Shown piece after piece: positions 6,981 through 16,036 of a stretch of DNA of 32,845 nucleotides. The DNA is taken from assembly GCA_016936495.1 (NCBI GenBank), contig JAFGXT010000053.1, positions 1-32,845 on the forward strand, written 5' to 3'. The translations under genes were made by a program, and so were the position numbers. Under the pieces are notes generated by a model. The model was not told the DNA's origin and did no database searches. It saw only the letters and a program-made list of their open reading frames with translations. Numbering within the stretch: the first letter of the stretch is position 1; every line of letters starts with the position of its first letter. The stretch comes from Victivallales bacterium. Lineage in GTDB: Bacteria; Verrucomicrobiota; Lentisphaeria; Victivallales; SZUA-371.

Positions 6981-9566
6981 ATGTCATCTGTGGTAACGTC
7001 TCATTGCAATGTGAAAACATACGCTCTGGTTCTATTGGCTCTGTTAATACTGATATGTATATCCGGAGACAAAATCACCCGCAACATCAGCCAGCGGGAG
7101 CTGAACACTCAACTGGCGGAGTTGCTGGGTACGATCAACTCTGATTTTCTGCTGAATAACGCCAGATTGGCGTCGACTCTCTCAAATGATGTTTCCATCA
7201 CAGATCTATGCAGGAGCAACGGGCACACGGATAAGATTGCGGCGTCGAATCTGTTGAAAGGGGCGGCGGAAGGAAGCGATGCCGGTATAATATTTGTTAT
7301 GGACAGTGAAGGTACCGTAATATTATCTAGCGCTCACAGAAGCGGAATAGACATAACCGGCAGAAATTTCAGCTACCGTCCGTATTACAAGCGGGCGATG
7401 GAAGGCAGATCCGCAGTTTATCCGGCAGTCAGCGTCATTGACGATCTGCGTGGCTTATTTTTTGCTCATCCGGTATATTCCCCAAGAGACAGCGCCCGTC
7501 CCGCGGGCGTGGTAGTGGTAAAACAAAGCCTGCAACATCTGGACAGAAAATTAAACAAGCTGAACTTCAAGTCGGCCTTGATCTCTCCTGACGGTGTGGT
7601 TTTCGCCAGCAATGCCGTAGATATGTTATACAAGACCGTGTACAATATTTCCGAAAAAAGACGTCATCAACTTAAACAATCGCATCAATTTGCCGACTTT
7701 CCACTGGAGCCGTCCGGGATCATCATCGACAAGGAGACAATGAAAATAAAAGGCGGAGCCCAATGCTTATCTACAGGCAGCCTCAATCTTCCCGGCTGGA
7801 GCATAATAGCCTGCTCCAGTTACAATTATCCATTTATGTATGTATCGCTGGCGTGCCTAATTACAATATTGGCTACGTTATGGAGCTTCAACTGGCACAG
7901 CTCTATCATAAAGCGCCGTCTGGCGGAGGCGGCGGAGTTGAAAGCCAGAAAGCAAGCGCAACAATTTCTGGACACCGCGGCAACCATTCTGCTGGCGATT
8001 GATCCGCAAGGCAAGCTTATTCTGGTAAACCGTTATGGTTGCAAATTCCTGGGGGGCATCCCCAAGGAGCTGATCGGACTGAACTGGAATGAAAAATTCA
8101 TCCCGAAAGACTCCTCCTCGAACGACTGTTTTTCAATCGAAAACATACAAAAAAAAGAGAGTGGCGGATTCAGTTCATTTAGCCAGGAAATAATCACTCT
8201 CAAGGGTGAAAAAAAGCTCATATCCTGGCATGCGTCTATAGTAAAGGAGGAAGAGGAAATCGTCGGCGTGATCGCCTCCGGCATCGACATAAGTGAAAAA
8301 CGTCGCAATGCCATGGAGCTGGAAAAAGCGAAATCCAACCTTGAAAAATCCAATAAGAATCTGGAAGCCATTCTCAACAAGACGCCTTTTGGAGTGATGA
8401 CCGTTGGCAAAGACAATCTGATAAAATGGGTTAACAACACCACGCTGGAAATGACAGGTGTCCAGGATATAAATGAAATTATCGGAAAATTTCATACCGA
8501 TTTTCTGCCCATGGAACCTCAATCACCATGCCCATTACTTAATTATGTTCACAATGCCAGCACCCGCGAACAAGTATTACGCAAGAGCGACGGCAGTGAA
8601 ATACCTATACTGAAAACGGAAACTGCGTTAAGCTTGCATGATGAAAACGTCATCGTAAAGACCTTCATCGACATTACCGAAGAGAAACATCTTGCCAGCG
8701 AATTGCAGCAATCTCACAAGATGGAGGCGGTAGGACAACTGGCGGCCGGAATAGCACATGAAATAAACACCCCGGTTCAATTTGTCGGCGACAATATAAA
8801 ATTCCTTCAGGGCTGCGGAAAAGATTTCAAACTTCTATATGAAAATCATCTGGAACTGCTTGAGCGCGCCGATGATGGCAAACTTGTAGAACAATCTCAT
8901 ATCGACAGGTTCCGGGACGATTTAAAAAACTCGGATATGGAATATATCATAAACGAAATACCGCCGGCAATCGAACAATCCATTGATGGCGTAAAACGCA
9001 TAGCTCAGATAGTCAGAGCTATGAAAGAGTTCTCACACCCCGGCGTGAGTGGAATAAGCAGCGCGAATATAAATAACGCAATAGAGACAACCGTTACAGT
9101 GACCCGCAACGAATGGAAATACGCAGCAGAAATGGAACTTGATCTGGATCCTGACATGCCGTCGATTCCATGCCTGCCTGGTGAACTTAACCAGGTCATA
9201 CTCAATATGATCATCAACGCCCGCGACGCTATAAGTGAAATGGTGGGTAAAAATTCAGGACAAAAAGGTTCGATAAGAATTTCCACCTATCACGATGATG
9301 AATTCGTTACCATAAAGATAAAGGATTCCGGCGCGGGTATCCCCGTGGAAGTCCAGCAACGCATATTCGACCCGTTTTTCACCACCAAGGAAGTAGGACG
9401 CGGCAGCGGTCAGGGTTTATCTATTTCAAGAAACATAATCGTAGTCAAACATAACGGAAAAATCAGCTTCGAATCCGAACAGGGTAAAGGAACAACTTTT
9501 ATTATAAAGCTTCCCAGAACCCGGAAAGATGACGGGGACGAAGCCAATAACATACTACAGGAATAA
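6981..9566 (+). CDS. Membrane sensor histidine kinase with double-Cache-like sensor and two PAS domains
   Basis: This 861-residue protein has membrane helices at about 13-29 and 284-304. Between them is a periplasmic sensor of about 250 residues whose features (GIIFVMDSEGTVILSS, then FSYRPYYKRAMEG) resemble DctB/dCache ligand-binding domains. The cytoplasmic part has PAS domains at about 326-440 and 458-568. His593 lies in the phosphorylation box IAHEINTPVQF, and the ATPase domain has N742/N746, DSGAGI at 782-787 and a GRGSGQGL lid. It carries no receiver of its own. Five bases downstream a receiver-HDOD gene begins, followed by a receiver-HD gene. These are its likely phosphotransfer partners in one operon. 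The dCache-like sensor suggests a small organic acid or amino acid ligand, which is inference. Confidence 0.9.
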   Translation: MSSVVTSHCNVKTYALVLLALLILICISGDKITRNISQRELNTQLAELLGTINSDFLLNNARLASTLSNDVSITDLCRSNGHTDKIAASNLLKGAAEGSDAGIIFVMDSEGTVILSSAHRSGIDITGRNFSYRPYYKRAMEGRSAVYPAVSVIDDLRGLFFAHPVYSPRDSARPAGVVVVKQSLQHLDRKLNKLNFKSALISPDGVVFASNAVDMLYKTVYNISEKRRHQLKQSHQFADFPLEPSGIIIDKETMKIKGGAQCLSTGSLNLPGWSIIACSSYNYPFMYVSLACLITILATLWSFNWHSSIIKRRLAEAAELKARKQAQQFLDTAATILLAIDPQGKLILVNRYGCKFLGGIPKELIGLNWNEKFIPKDSSSNDCFSIENIQKKESGGFSSFSQEIITLKGEKKLISWHASIVKEEEEIVGVIASGIDISEKRRNAMELEKAKSNLEKSNKNLEAILNKTPFGVMTVGKDNLIKWVNNTTLEMTGVQDINEIIGKFHTDFLPMEPQSPCPLLNYVHNASTREQVLRKSDGSEIPILKTETALSLHDENVIVKTFIDITEEKHLASELQQSHKMEAVGQLAAGIAHEINTPVQFVGDNIKFLQGCGKDFKLLYENHLELLERADDGKLVEQSHIDRFRDDLKNSDMEYIINEIPPAIEQSIDGVKRIAQIVRAMKEFSHPGVSGISSANINNAIETTVTVTRNEWKYAAEMELDLDPDMPSIPCLPGELNQVILNMIINARDAISEMVGKNSGQKGSIRISTYHDDEFVTIKIKDSGAGIPVEVQQRIFDPFFTTKEVGRGSGQGLSISRNIIVVKHNGKISFESEQGKGTTFIIKLPRTRKDDGDEANNILQE

Positions 9567-9571
9567 AACTT

Positions 9572-10768
9572 ATGGACAAAACAAGAAAAAAGAAAATCCT
9601 GTTTGTAGATGATGAGAACAATCTCCTTCAGGGTTTGGAAAGAATGCTCAGGAGCAAAGCGGAACTGTGGGATATGGATTTTGCGGCAAGCGGTCCGGAG
9701 GCGTTGATGAAACTTGAAAGCAACGCTTTTGACATGGTGGTATCCGATATGCAGATGCCTGGTATGGACGGAGTACAATTGCTCAATAAAGTCAAACACC
9801 TCTATCCGCATGTGATAAGATTTATTCTTTCCGGGCACGCCGACCGTGAAATGATCATACGTTCGGTAGGTCCGACGCATCAGTTTTTGGCAAAACCCTG
9901 TGATTATGAAATACTGACGGAGGCGATAAGCAAGGCTTTCGGCTTACAGGATTTCCTGTATAACGGTTCGGCGACTTCAGTGGTAAACGACGCTTCGACC
10001 CTGCCGACTCTGCCGGAACTGTATCAGAAACTCAGGCAATTGCTCTGCTCTCCCGACTGCACCATGAGAAGCATAGCCAGGGTCATCGCACAGGATATTT
10101 CAATGACCGCCCAAATACTGCATCTGGTCAACTCGGCGTTTTTCGGGATGCCGCGCAACATAGACACCATAGAGCAGGCGGTATCCCTGATTGGCGTCGA
10201 AGCGATCAACAGCCTGATACTTACCGCGGGAATATTCAAGGAGTTCACCGAAGAACAAATGCAGGAATTCCATATAAAAAGCATCTACGACCACTCAATC
10301 CTGACCGGAATATACGCCAGCAAAATCACGATGAAACTGCTGAATGACCGTAAGACTGCCGACGAGACTATGCTTGCCGGAATGATCCACGACATCGGCA
10401 AACTCTTTTTCATAGAAAACAAGCCAGAACTGTGGAAGCAGGTGTTATCAAGCTATGAAACCGACAACCGTCCTTTTCATGAACTGGAAAATAAAATACT
10501 GGGCACGACCCACGCTGAAGTCGGAGCGTACATCCTGGGTCTATGGGGGCTGTCCAGCAATATAGTCGAGGCAGTGGCATTCCATCATGAACCGCAAAAA
10601 GCTCAATGCACAAAAGTGGATACAGTCGCCATCGTGCATATAGCCAACGCGCTGGAACATCAATTCTCACCACCGTTCAAAAACAAAATGGATTATGATT
10701 TTCTGGACGCTCTGGATATAACCGAAAGGCTGCCTGAACTCGAAGAGCTGTGCGAGTTCAGAAGTTGA
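9572..10768 (+). CDS. Response regulator with HDOD output domain
   Basis: This 398-residue protein has an N-terminal receiver domain (about 8-120) with Asp13/Asp14, phospho-acceptor Asp59 in SDMQMPGMDG, and Lys108. It is fused to an HDOD domain at about 144-345. The HDOD start TLPTLPELY is typical and an intact HDIGK motif is kept at 273-277. HDOD proteins are metal-independent or poorly characterised relatives of HD phosphohydrolases that work in signalling, often beside chemotaxis and c-di-GMP genes. It lies 5 bases after the kinase gene, so it is very likely that kinase's cognate regulator. The actual output (protein interaction or enzymatic) cannot be told from the sequence. Confidence 0.88.
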   Translation: MDKTRKKKILFVDDENNLLQGLERMLRSKAELWDMDFAASGPEALMKLESNAFDMVVSDMQMPGMDGVQLLNKVKHLYPHVIRFILSGHADREMIIRSVGPTHQFLAKPCDYEILTEAISKAFGLQDFLYNGSATSVVNDASTLPTLPELYQKLRQLLCSPDCTMRSIARVIAQDISMTAQILHLVNSAFFGMPRNIDTIEQAVSLIGVEAINSLILTAGIFKEFTEEQMQEFHIKSIYDHSILTGIYASKITMKLLNDRKTADETMLAGMIHDIGKLFFIENKPELWKQVLSSYETDNRPFHELENKILGTTHAEVGAYILGLWGLSSNIVEAVAFHHEPQKAQCTKVDTVAIVHIANALEHQFSPPFKNKMDYDFLDALDITERLPELEELCEFRS

Positions 10769-10819
10769 GAACCGCCTCCAGTCCTGAAAAAAAGAATAAT
10801 CAAATAAGGAATATTAAAT

Positions 10820-11962
10820 ATGGAAAACCGAAACATCCTTTGCGTAGACGATGATCCGAATGTACTTTTCGGCATACGCCGCCACCTCCGGAACCATTTC
10901 CAGTTGGAAGCCGCAACCGGACCGGAAGAAGGACTGAGAGCCTTAAATTCAGGAGTGGAATTTGCCGTTATCGTAGCGGACATGCAGATGCCGGGAATGA
11001 ACGGCATTGAATTTTTATCCAAAGCGCAGGAAATATGCCCCGACAGTGTAAGAATGATGCTTACCGGTAACGCTGACATGAAAACGACTATGGAGGCGAT
11101 CAATCAAGGTCATGTGTTCCGTTTTATCACTAAACCCTGCGAACCCGATGATTTAAAAAAGATCCTGGAAGCCGGAGTAAGACAGTTCCAACTGGTTACG
11201 GCGGAACGGGAATTGCTTGGAGATACGCTCAACGGCAGCGTCGAAGTACTGGTGGAAATCCTTACCATGACTTGTCCGACAGCGTTCAGTCGCGCCGCCA
11301 GGATCAAGGAAATAATCTCCCCGATTCTGCCCGAGCTGGGCGTCAAGGACACATGGATATATGAGATGGCGGCAATGTTATCGCAGATCGGCTGCGTAAC
11401 AATTCCGCCCGAATTCATGGAAAAGGCTTATTACGGAGAACACTTAAGCAGCTCAGAACAGGAAATGCTCAAAAATCATCCGGCAACAGGCAGGGAACTC
11501 ATCGCCCATATTCCCCGTATGGACATAGTGGCGGAAATAATCGGTCGCCAGAACGAGAATTTTGACGGACAAATAATTCCTCTGCACAAGACCCGCGAAA
11601 GCCTGATAGCGCTGGGCGCGCAACTGCTCAGAGCCGCCGGAGATCTGGATACGGAAATACATCACGGCCACAACAATGAGACCGCGGTGAACATCCTGAA
11701 AGAAAACATGAAGTTATACAATCCGCGCATAATACAATTATTGGAGGAACATCTCCTGCACCGGGCAAAGGTGCGCGGCACCAAAGTCATTCCGCTGAAC
11801 AACCTGCGCCGGGGAATGATACTCAAAGAAGACCTGCGCGTAAACAGAATACTGATGGTCGGCAAAGGTCAGAAAATAAATGACGCGATGCTTCAGCGTC
11901 TGGAAAACCTGTGGGATCATGACATCATCAACCCCAAACAGATGATCAATGTGATAGAATAA
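10820..11962 (+). CDS. Response regulator with degenerate HD-GYP-like domain
   Basis: This 380-residue protein has a receiver domain with Asp10-12, phospho-acceptor Asp54 in ADMQMPGMNG, and Lys105. It is followed by a region laid out like an HD-GYP c-di-GMP phosphodiesterase (RpfG type). The metal-binding HD is replaced: where HDIGK is expected the sequence has SQIGC (188-192) before VTIPPEF. The conserved His220 context (LKNHPATGREL) is kept. The HHE-x-x-DG-GYP block is reduced to RQNENFDG (243-250) with no GYP. It is therefore probably not a phosphodiesterase and may bind ligand or protein instead. The last 60 residues form an extra conserved-looking beta/helix tail (VIPLNNLRRGM). It starts 51 bases after the REC-HDOD gene, in the same operon. 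Confidence 0.8.
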   Translation: MENRNILCVDDDPNVLFGIRRHLRNHFQLEAATGPEEGLRALNSGVEFAVIVADMQMPGMNGIEFLSKAQEICPDSVRMMLTGNADMKTTMEAINQGHVFRFITKPCEPDDLKKILEAGVRQFQLVTAERELLGDTLNGSVEVLVEILTMTCPTAFSRAARIKEIISPILPELGVKDTWIYEMAAMLSQIGCVTIPPEFMEKAYYGEHLSSSEQEMLKNHPATGRELIAHIPRMDIVAEIIGRQNENFDGQIIPLHKTRESLIALGAQLLRAAGDLDTEIHHGHNNETAVNILKENMKLYNPRIIQLLEEHLLHRAKVRGTKVIPLNNLRRGMILKEDLRVNRILMVGKGQKINDAMLQRLENLWDHDIINPKQMINVIE

Positions 11963-12024
11963 CCGCTCAAAGAGACTCCACACGCAGTGCACTACGCACG
12001 GCGCGCGGGGTCAACCTGCGACAA
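11963..12024. other. Short spacer between two convergent signalling operons
   Basis: Only 62 bases separate the stop codons of two long convergent operons. The spacer is GC-rich around 11990-12010 with short self-complementary stretches (GTGC/GCAC) but no clear T-run terminator on either strand. Transcripts may overlap here. Confidence 0.4.
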
Positions 12025-12417
12025 CTATATAAACCTGAAACTCTGCAATATCTCCAGCATTCTTTTTTTGTCATAAGGTTTGACCAAATATGCGTCACAG
12101 GAGCTCCGGAACGCCTTGAGAACGTTTTCGCGATCTCCAAGAGCGGTAGTCATAACGATTTTCACACCTTTGCCCAACGGCACTCCGGCGTCGCTTTCCA
12201 GCTTTCTGATGGCGTTGAGGACTTTCTGTCCATCCATCCCCGGCATCATTATATCCAGACATATCATATCGTATGGTTCAGAATCCTTGACGGCTATTTC
12301 ATATGCCATAAGCGCCTCATCGCCATTGACGGCGATATTGCATTCACTGAACGGCTCCAGCAATTTCTGAAGGATCATCCTGCTGGTGAAGTCATCTTCA
12401 ACGATAAGAGTTTTCAT
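12025..12417 (-). CDS. Stand-alone receiver-domain response regulator
   Basis: This 130-residue protein is a receiver domain only, beginning MKTLIVEDD, with the phospho-acceptor Asp in LDIMMPGMDG and a C-terminal VKPYDKKRM containing the conserved lysine. It has no output domain. Its start overlaps the stop of the upstream hybrid kinase gene by four bases (ATGA), and a CAGGGA ribosome site lies inside that gene. It is the last gene of the chemosensory operon. It could take phosphate from the hybrid kinase's Hpt domain or substitute for CheY with CheA. Both are plausible, and I cannot decide from sequence. Confidence 0.88.
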   Translation of the reverse strand: MKTLIVEDDFTSRMILQKLLEPFSECNIAVNGDEALMAYEIAVKDSEPYDMICLDIMMPGMDGQKVLNAIRKLESDAGVPLGKGVKIVMTTALGDRENVLKAFRSSCDAYLVKPYDKKRMLEILQSFRFI

Positions 12418-15400
12418 AATTTTCCCTGCTCCTGTTCTGTTGATGGTTGTACAAATCCATTAAGTTCCTCTTTTAGCTCATCGAACGCCGAACGACATGC
12501 CAGCAATCCGTTTATAAGCGCGCTGAATTCCTCCTTTTTTATAATACAGCACAGTGCGTCGGCTCGTTGGCTGAGCACCGCGGCTCCAATATTGGCGGCG
12601 GCTCCTTTTATGCTGTGAGCCAGGCGGGCGGCTTCATCCATATCCTCGTCGGCGATGCACTGTCCGATCTTATCCAACAGAGACGGCACATCATCCGCAA
12701 AGCCTTTGACCACACTGACGCCGAGTTCCCGATCCCCCATAAGTCGCTCGATAAATTCATTTTCATCAAACACTTTGGGAATTTTTTCCGAAGTCTGATC
12801 CTTATCGTTCTTAAGCGGTGTTTCCAGCTCAGGCCGTCGGGATTCCGGCAGCCATTCGGTCAGTTTATCTGCGACCACGGCAGGATCAACCGGCTTGGAG
12901 ATATAATCATCCATTCCAGCACGGATGCATTCATCCCGGTCGCCACGCAACGCATGAGCAGTTACGGCAATGATAATGGAGTGGCGCCGTCCTGATTCCT
13001 TTTCGTACTCTCTTATCTTCCGTGTGGCGTCATAACCATTCATAACCGGCATCTGGCAATCCATAAAAATAATATCATAGTCCAGCGATATTGACAACTT
13101 CACCGCTTCATCACCATTATTTGCCACGCTCACGACGCACCCGAGCCGGGTCAATATGCCTTTAATCACCTCCTGATTGATGTTATTATCCTCAACAAGC
13201 AGCACGTTGGCATTTCTAAACCCAGCCTGCATACGGCGACTCTCAGAGTCATCCAAGTCTATATCTCCCCAGAATTCATCTGCAAGGACAGTTTTAAACA
13301 GTTCGGGCATAGCCGAAAGCTTAAGCGGTTTGAGCAGATAGCCATCGAGTAAAGTCCGATTTACTGCAGATATGCCTTTGTTGTGTATCATGGTAATCAG
13401 TACGGCTTGCCGTGATGACTTACTCTTAGCCATAGCGGCGCGGATTGCTTCCGGTTGAACGTCCGGCATATTGCCGTCAAAAACTATTACATCAAAGCCG
13501 GCATTTCCGGTGATCATCTTCATCATCGTTTCACAATCGGAAGCGGTTTTTATACGGCATTTGACCGATTCACAAAAAACTTTCAGAACATCCAGGCGCA
13601 TAGCGCTATGAGATGCAGCCAAAAGGCGTTTATCTTTCAATTCAGGCGCCACTGCTTGGATTTTATGTCGTGACTCAGGGGTCTTTTCCAGCTTTATGAA
13701 AAACCAGAAAACGGTTCCGGAATCGGCTTTAACGTCATATCCGATCTGACCGGACATCATTTCCACCAGTTGACGGGAAATTGCCAATCCAAGCCCGGTG
13801 CCTCCGAATCTCCGGGTAACGGAAGCGTCAAGCTGGACAAATGGTTTGAACAGATCCCCGGCATCTTCGGGGTTGACGCCGATGCCGGTATCACTGACAA
13901 AAAACTTCAAAGTTACAGTATTATCATCCTCTTCGGTTAATTCAACTTTCACGCCTACTTCACCGATCTCGGTAAATTTGACCGCGTTGGACACTAGGTT
14001 TGAAAGTATTTGCTGGATGCGGAATTTATCTCCAAGCAGACGCTCTGGGACGTGTGGATCGACAATACAATTCAGCTCAAGATTCTTATCCTGAGCCTGC
14101 ACATCAAAGACATCCATAGTCTGCTCCACCAGCGCGGTCAGGTTAAACGCGGATTTCTCCAATGTAATCTTACCCGCGTCAAGTTTGGATATATTGAGTA
14201 TATCATTAATAAGCTTCAGGAGTATTTCGCCGCTGGATTCTATGGTACTTACATATTGCATCTGCACGGGATTGAGCGTGGTCTCCCGGAGCAGCGAAGT
14301 CATGCCGATAATGCCATTCATGGGAGTACGTATCTCATGGCTCATACAGGACAGGAAATTACTTTTGGCTTTATCCGCTTTCTTGGCACGTTCGGCCATC
14401 TCTCCGGCTTTGCGGGTCTGTTGTTTAAGGCGTTTATTCATGTCTTTCAGACGATTAAGAGCACCATTAAGTTTCTGTTCGGCGTCCTTACGCTCGCTGA
14501 TGTCAAGCATGCAAAGCATTACCATAGGTTCGTCGCTCACATGAATAAAAATCGAAGACAGCAGTATGGTCATTCTTTTCATCTGTCCGTTTTCCGGATC
14601 CACTAGCTGCAATGGGGCTTCGAGCATATTCCACCCCTGCCCGGTTCTGAAAGTATCAATGACTGCTTTGCGGATTATGCAGTTTTCGCAATAACCAACA
14701 TCAATATCACGATTCTTCAGATTTACGCAGTTGAAGACCGCACCGGGGCACTTGCCAAAAGGATCTTCTCCTTTAAGAAAAGCTTTGGTATACTCGTTTA
14801 TCCGGCGTATTCTCAGATCAGTATCCATAAGCATGATAAACAGGGGAATGTTTTCATAGATTATATTCATCTCATCGGTAAGCTGTTTCCTCATGGTGAT
14901 ATCGGAGTTTGACCCAGCCATACGGTACGGGTTGCCCTGTTCATCAAACACCGCCAGCCCGCGGGACAATATCCAGCGGTAGGAACCGTTCTTGTGCCGC
15001 ATACGGAATTCAACGCCAAACGTATGTGCACGCCCGGTCAGACACTCCTCAAAAGCTTCCATAAATCGTTTGCGGTCATCTGGATGTATCTTTCCTGTCC
15101 ACGCGGAAAAATTACCTGGCAATTCACGATCTTCGTAACCGATGATTTCTTTCCAGCGTGGAGAAAGGTACAGTTCGCCGCTTCTCAGATCCATATCCCA
15201 GATGCCGTCATTGCTACCTTTCACCGCCAGACGGAACTGTTCGCGACTGGAGCGCAACTCCGCTTCTCTGTCCTTGATGACGCTTATATCAGACAGCAAT
15301 ATGCAAAACTGTTTATCTCTGGTTTTGTATATATTGACGTTGAACCATTTTCTAAGAGCACTCATATTATACTCAAAGCTATGAGTTACGCCAGTGGCGA

Positions 15401-15971
15401 CCACCTTGCCGCAGGCTTTAAGTATGAGGTAAAAATCAGAAGCTGGAAATATATCCGAACCCTTTTTACCGGAAATCTGCTTGTCCCGTATCCATATCTG
15501 GCGCTTAAACGCCGGATTCGCTTTCAAACAGATATAATCCAGAGGCATACCGCCCTCGTCCACAAGCAGCTCGTTCAGGGACAAACCGGAAACGGAACTG
15601 TCAAAAAGCAGCTCAAACTGATCTTTGCTCTCATTTAGCTCCACCGTCAATCGCTGCAGATCATATATCTGCTCATTCATGCGCCGGATATATCTGCGGG
15701 TAACTAGTTTGTGCTTAACAACAAACAGCAGCACGGTCATCATCATCAACAGCAATGCCGATGCCATGACGACAAATGCCATATGATATTCACACTGCTC
15801 AAAAGAGTTAGAGATCAAGCCTGTTTCATAAGCATTTATCTTAAAGTCATCCAGGAAATCCAACAATGCAATCCGGGAAAGTCCACGAAACGTGGAGGCG
15901 CAGTCCGACCAGATAAACATAAGTTCATGAATCTGCATCTGCCCTTCTACGCCCCCTCTCGTGATTAACAT
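12414..15971 (-). CDS. Hybrid histidine kinase with three PAS domains, two receivers and Hpt
   Basis: This 1185-residue BarA/ArcB-like multidomain kinase has a short N-terminal segment of about 63 residues, one membrane helix (about 64-87) and a coiled coil. PAS-like domains lie at about 115-235, 240-365 and 371-495. The third has a cysteine cluster (C408, C415, C428, C431). A second coiled coil leads to His545 in SHEIRTPMNG, then an ATPase domain with N-box near 659-666, DTGIG at 694-698 and GGTGLGL. Receiver 1 (about 781-897) lacks the acidic pair (LLAASHS) but keeps Asp832. Receiver 2 is intact with Asp971 in MDCQMPVMNG. A C-terminal Hpt domain has His1119 in AHSIKGAAANIG. The start is uncertain: ATG at 15938 also has nearby purine-rich sequence (GAGAGGGGG or GAAGGG). 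It lies within the chemosensory operon, between cheW and the single receiver. Confidence 0.9.
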   Translation of the reverse strand: MLITRGGVEGQMQIHELMFIWSDCASTFRGLSRIALLDFLDDFKINAYETGLISNSFEQCEYHMAFVVMASALLLMMMTVLLFVVKHKLVTRRYIRRMNEQIYDLQRLTVELNESKDQFELLFDSSVSGLSLNELLVDEGGMPLDYICLKANPAFKRQIWIRDKQISGKKGSDIFPASDFYLILKACGKVVATGVTHSFEYNMSALRKWFNVNIYKTRDKQFCILLSDISVIKDREAELRSSREQFRLAVKGSNDGIWDMDLRSGELYLSPRWKEIIGYEDRELPGNFSAWTGKIHPDDRKRFMEAFEECLTGRAHTFGVEFRMRHKNGSYRWILSRGLAVFDEQGNPYRMAGSNSDITMRKQLTDEMNIIYENIPLFIMLMDTDLRIRRINEYTKAFLKGEDPFGKCPGAVFNCVNLKNRDIDVGYCENCIIRKAVIDTFRTGQGWNMLEAPLQLVDPENGQMKRMTILLSSIFIHVSDEPMVMLCMLDISERKDAEQKLNGALNRLKDMNKRLKQQTRKAGEMAERAKKADKAKSNFLSCMSHEIRTPMNGIIGMTSLLRETTLNPVQMQYVSTIESSGEILLKLINDILNISKLDAGKITLEKSAFNLTALVEQTMDVFDVQAQDKNLELNCIVDPHVPERLLGDKFRIQQILSNLVSNAVKFTEIGEVGVKVELTEEDDNTVTLKFFVSDTGIGVNPEDAGDLFKPFVQLDASVTRRFGGTGLGLAISRQLVEMMSGQIGYDVKADSGTVFWFFIKLEKTPESRHKIQAVAPELKDKRLLAASHSAMRLDVLKVFCESVKCRIKTASDCETMMKMITGNAGFDVIVFDGNMPDVQPEAIRAAMAKSKSSRQAVLITMIHNKGISAVNRTLLDGYLLKPLKLSAMPELFKTVLADEFWGDIDLDDSESRRMQAGFRNANVLLVEDNNINQEVIKGILTRLGCVVSVANNGDEAVKLSISLDYDIIFMDCQMPVMNGYDATRKIREYEKESGRRHSIIIAVTAHALRGDRDECIRAGMDDYISKPVDPAVVADKLTEWLPESRRPELETPLKNDKDQTSEKIPKVFDENEFIERLMGDRELGVSVVKGFADDVPSLLDKIGQCIADEDMDEAARLAHSIKGAAANIGAAVLSQRADALCCIIKKEEFSALINGLLACRSAFDELKEELNGFVQPSTEQEQGKL

Positions 15972-16036
15972 CCTTCGTCTAGTTACATTATAGTTGCTGA
16001 ATCAAAAAACACAATACATACACTGTCATAAAAACG

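Noticed and set aside
14010-15638. Long plus-strand open frames (up to 214 codons) opposite the hybrid kinase
   Set aside because: They are antisense to a gene with clear, continuous domain content and show no protein-like features themselves.
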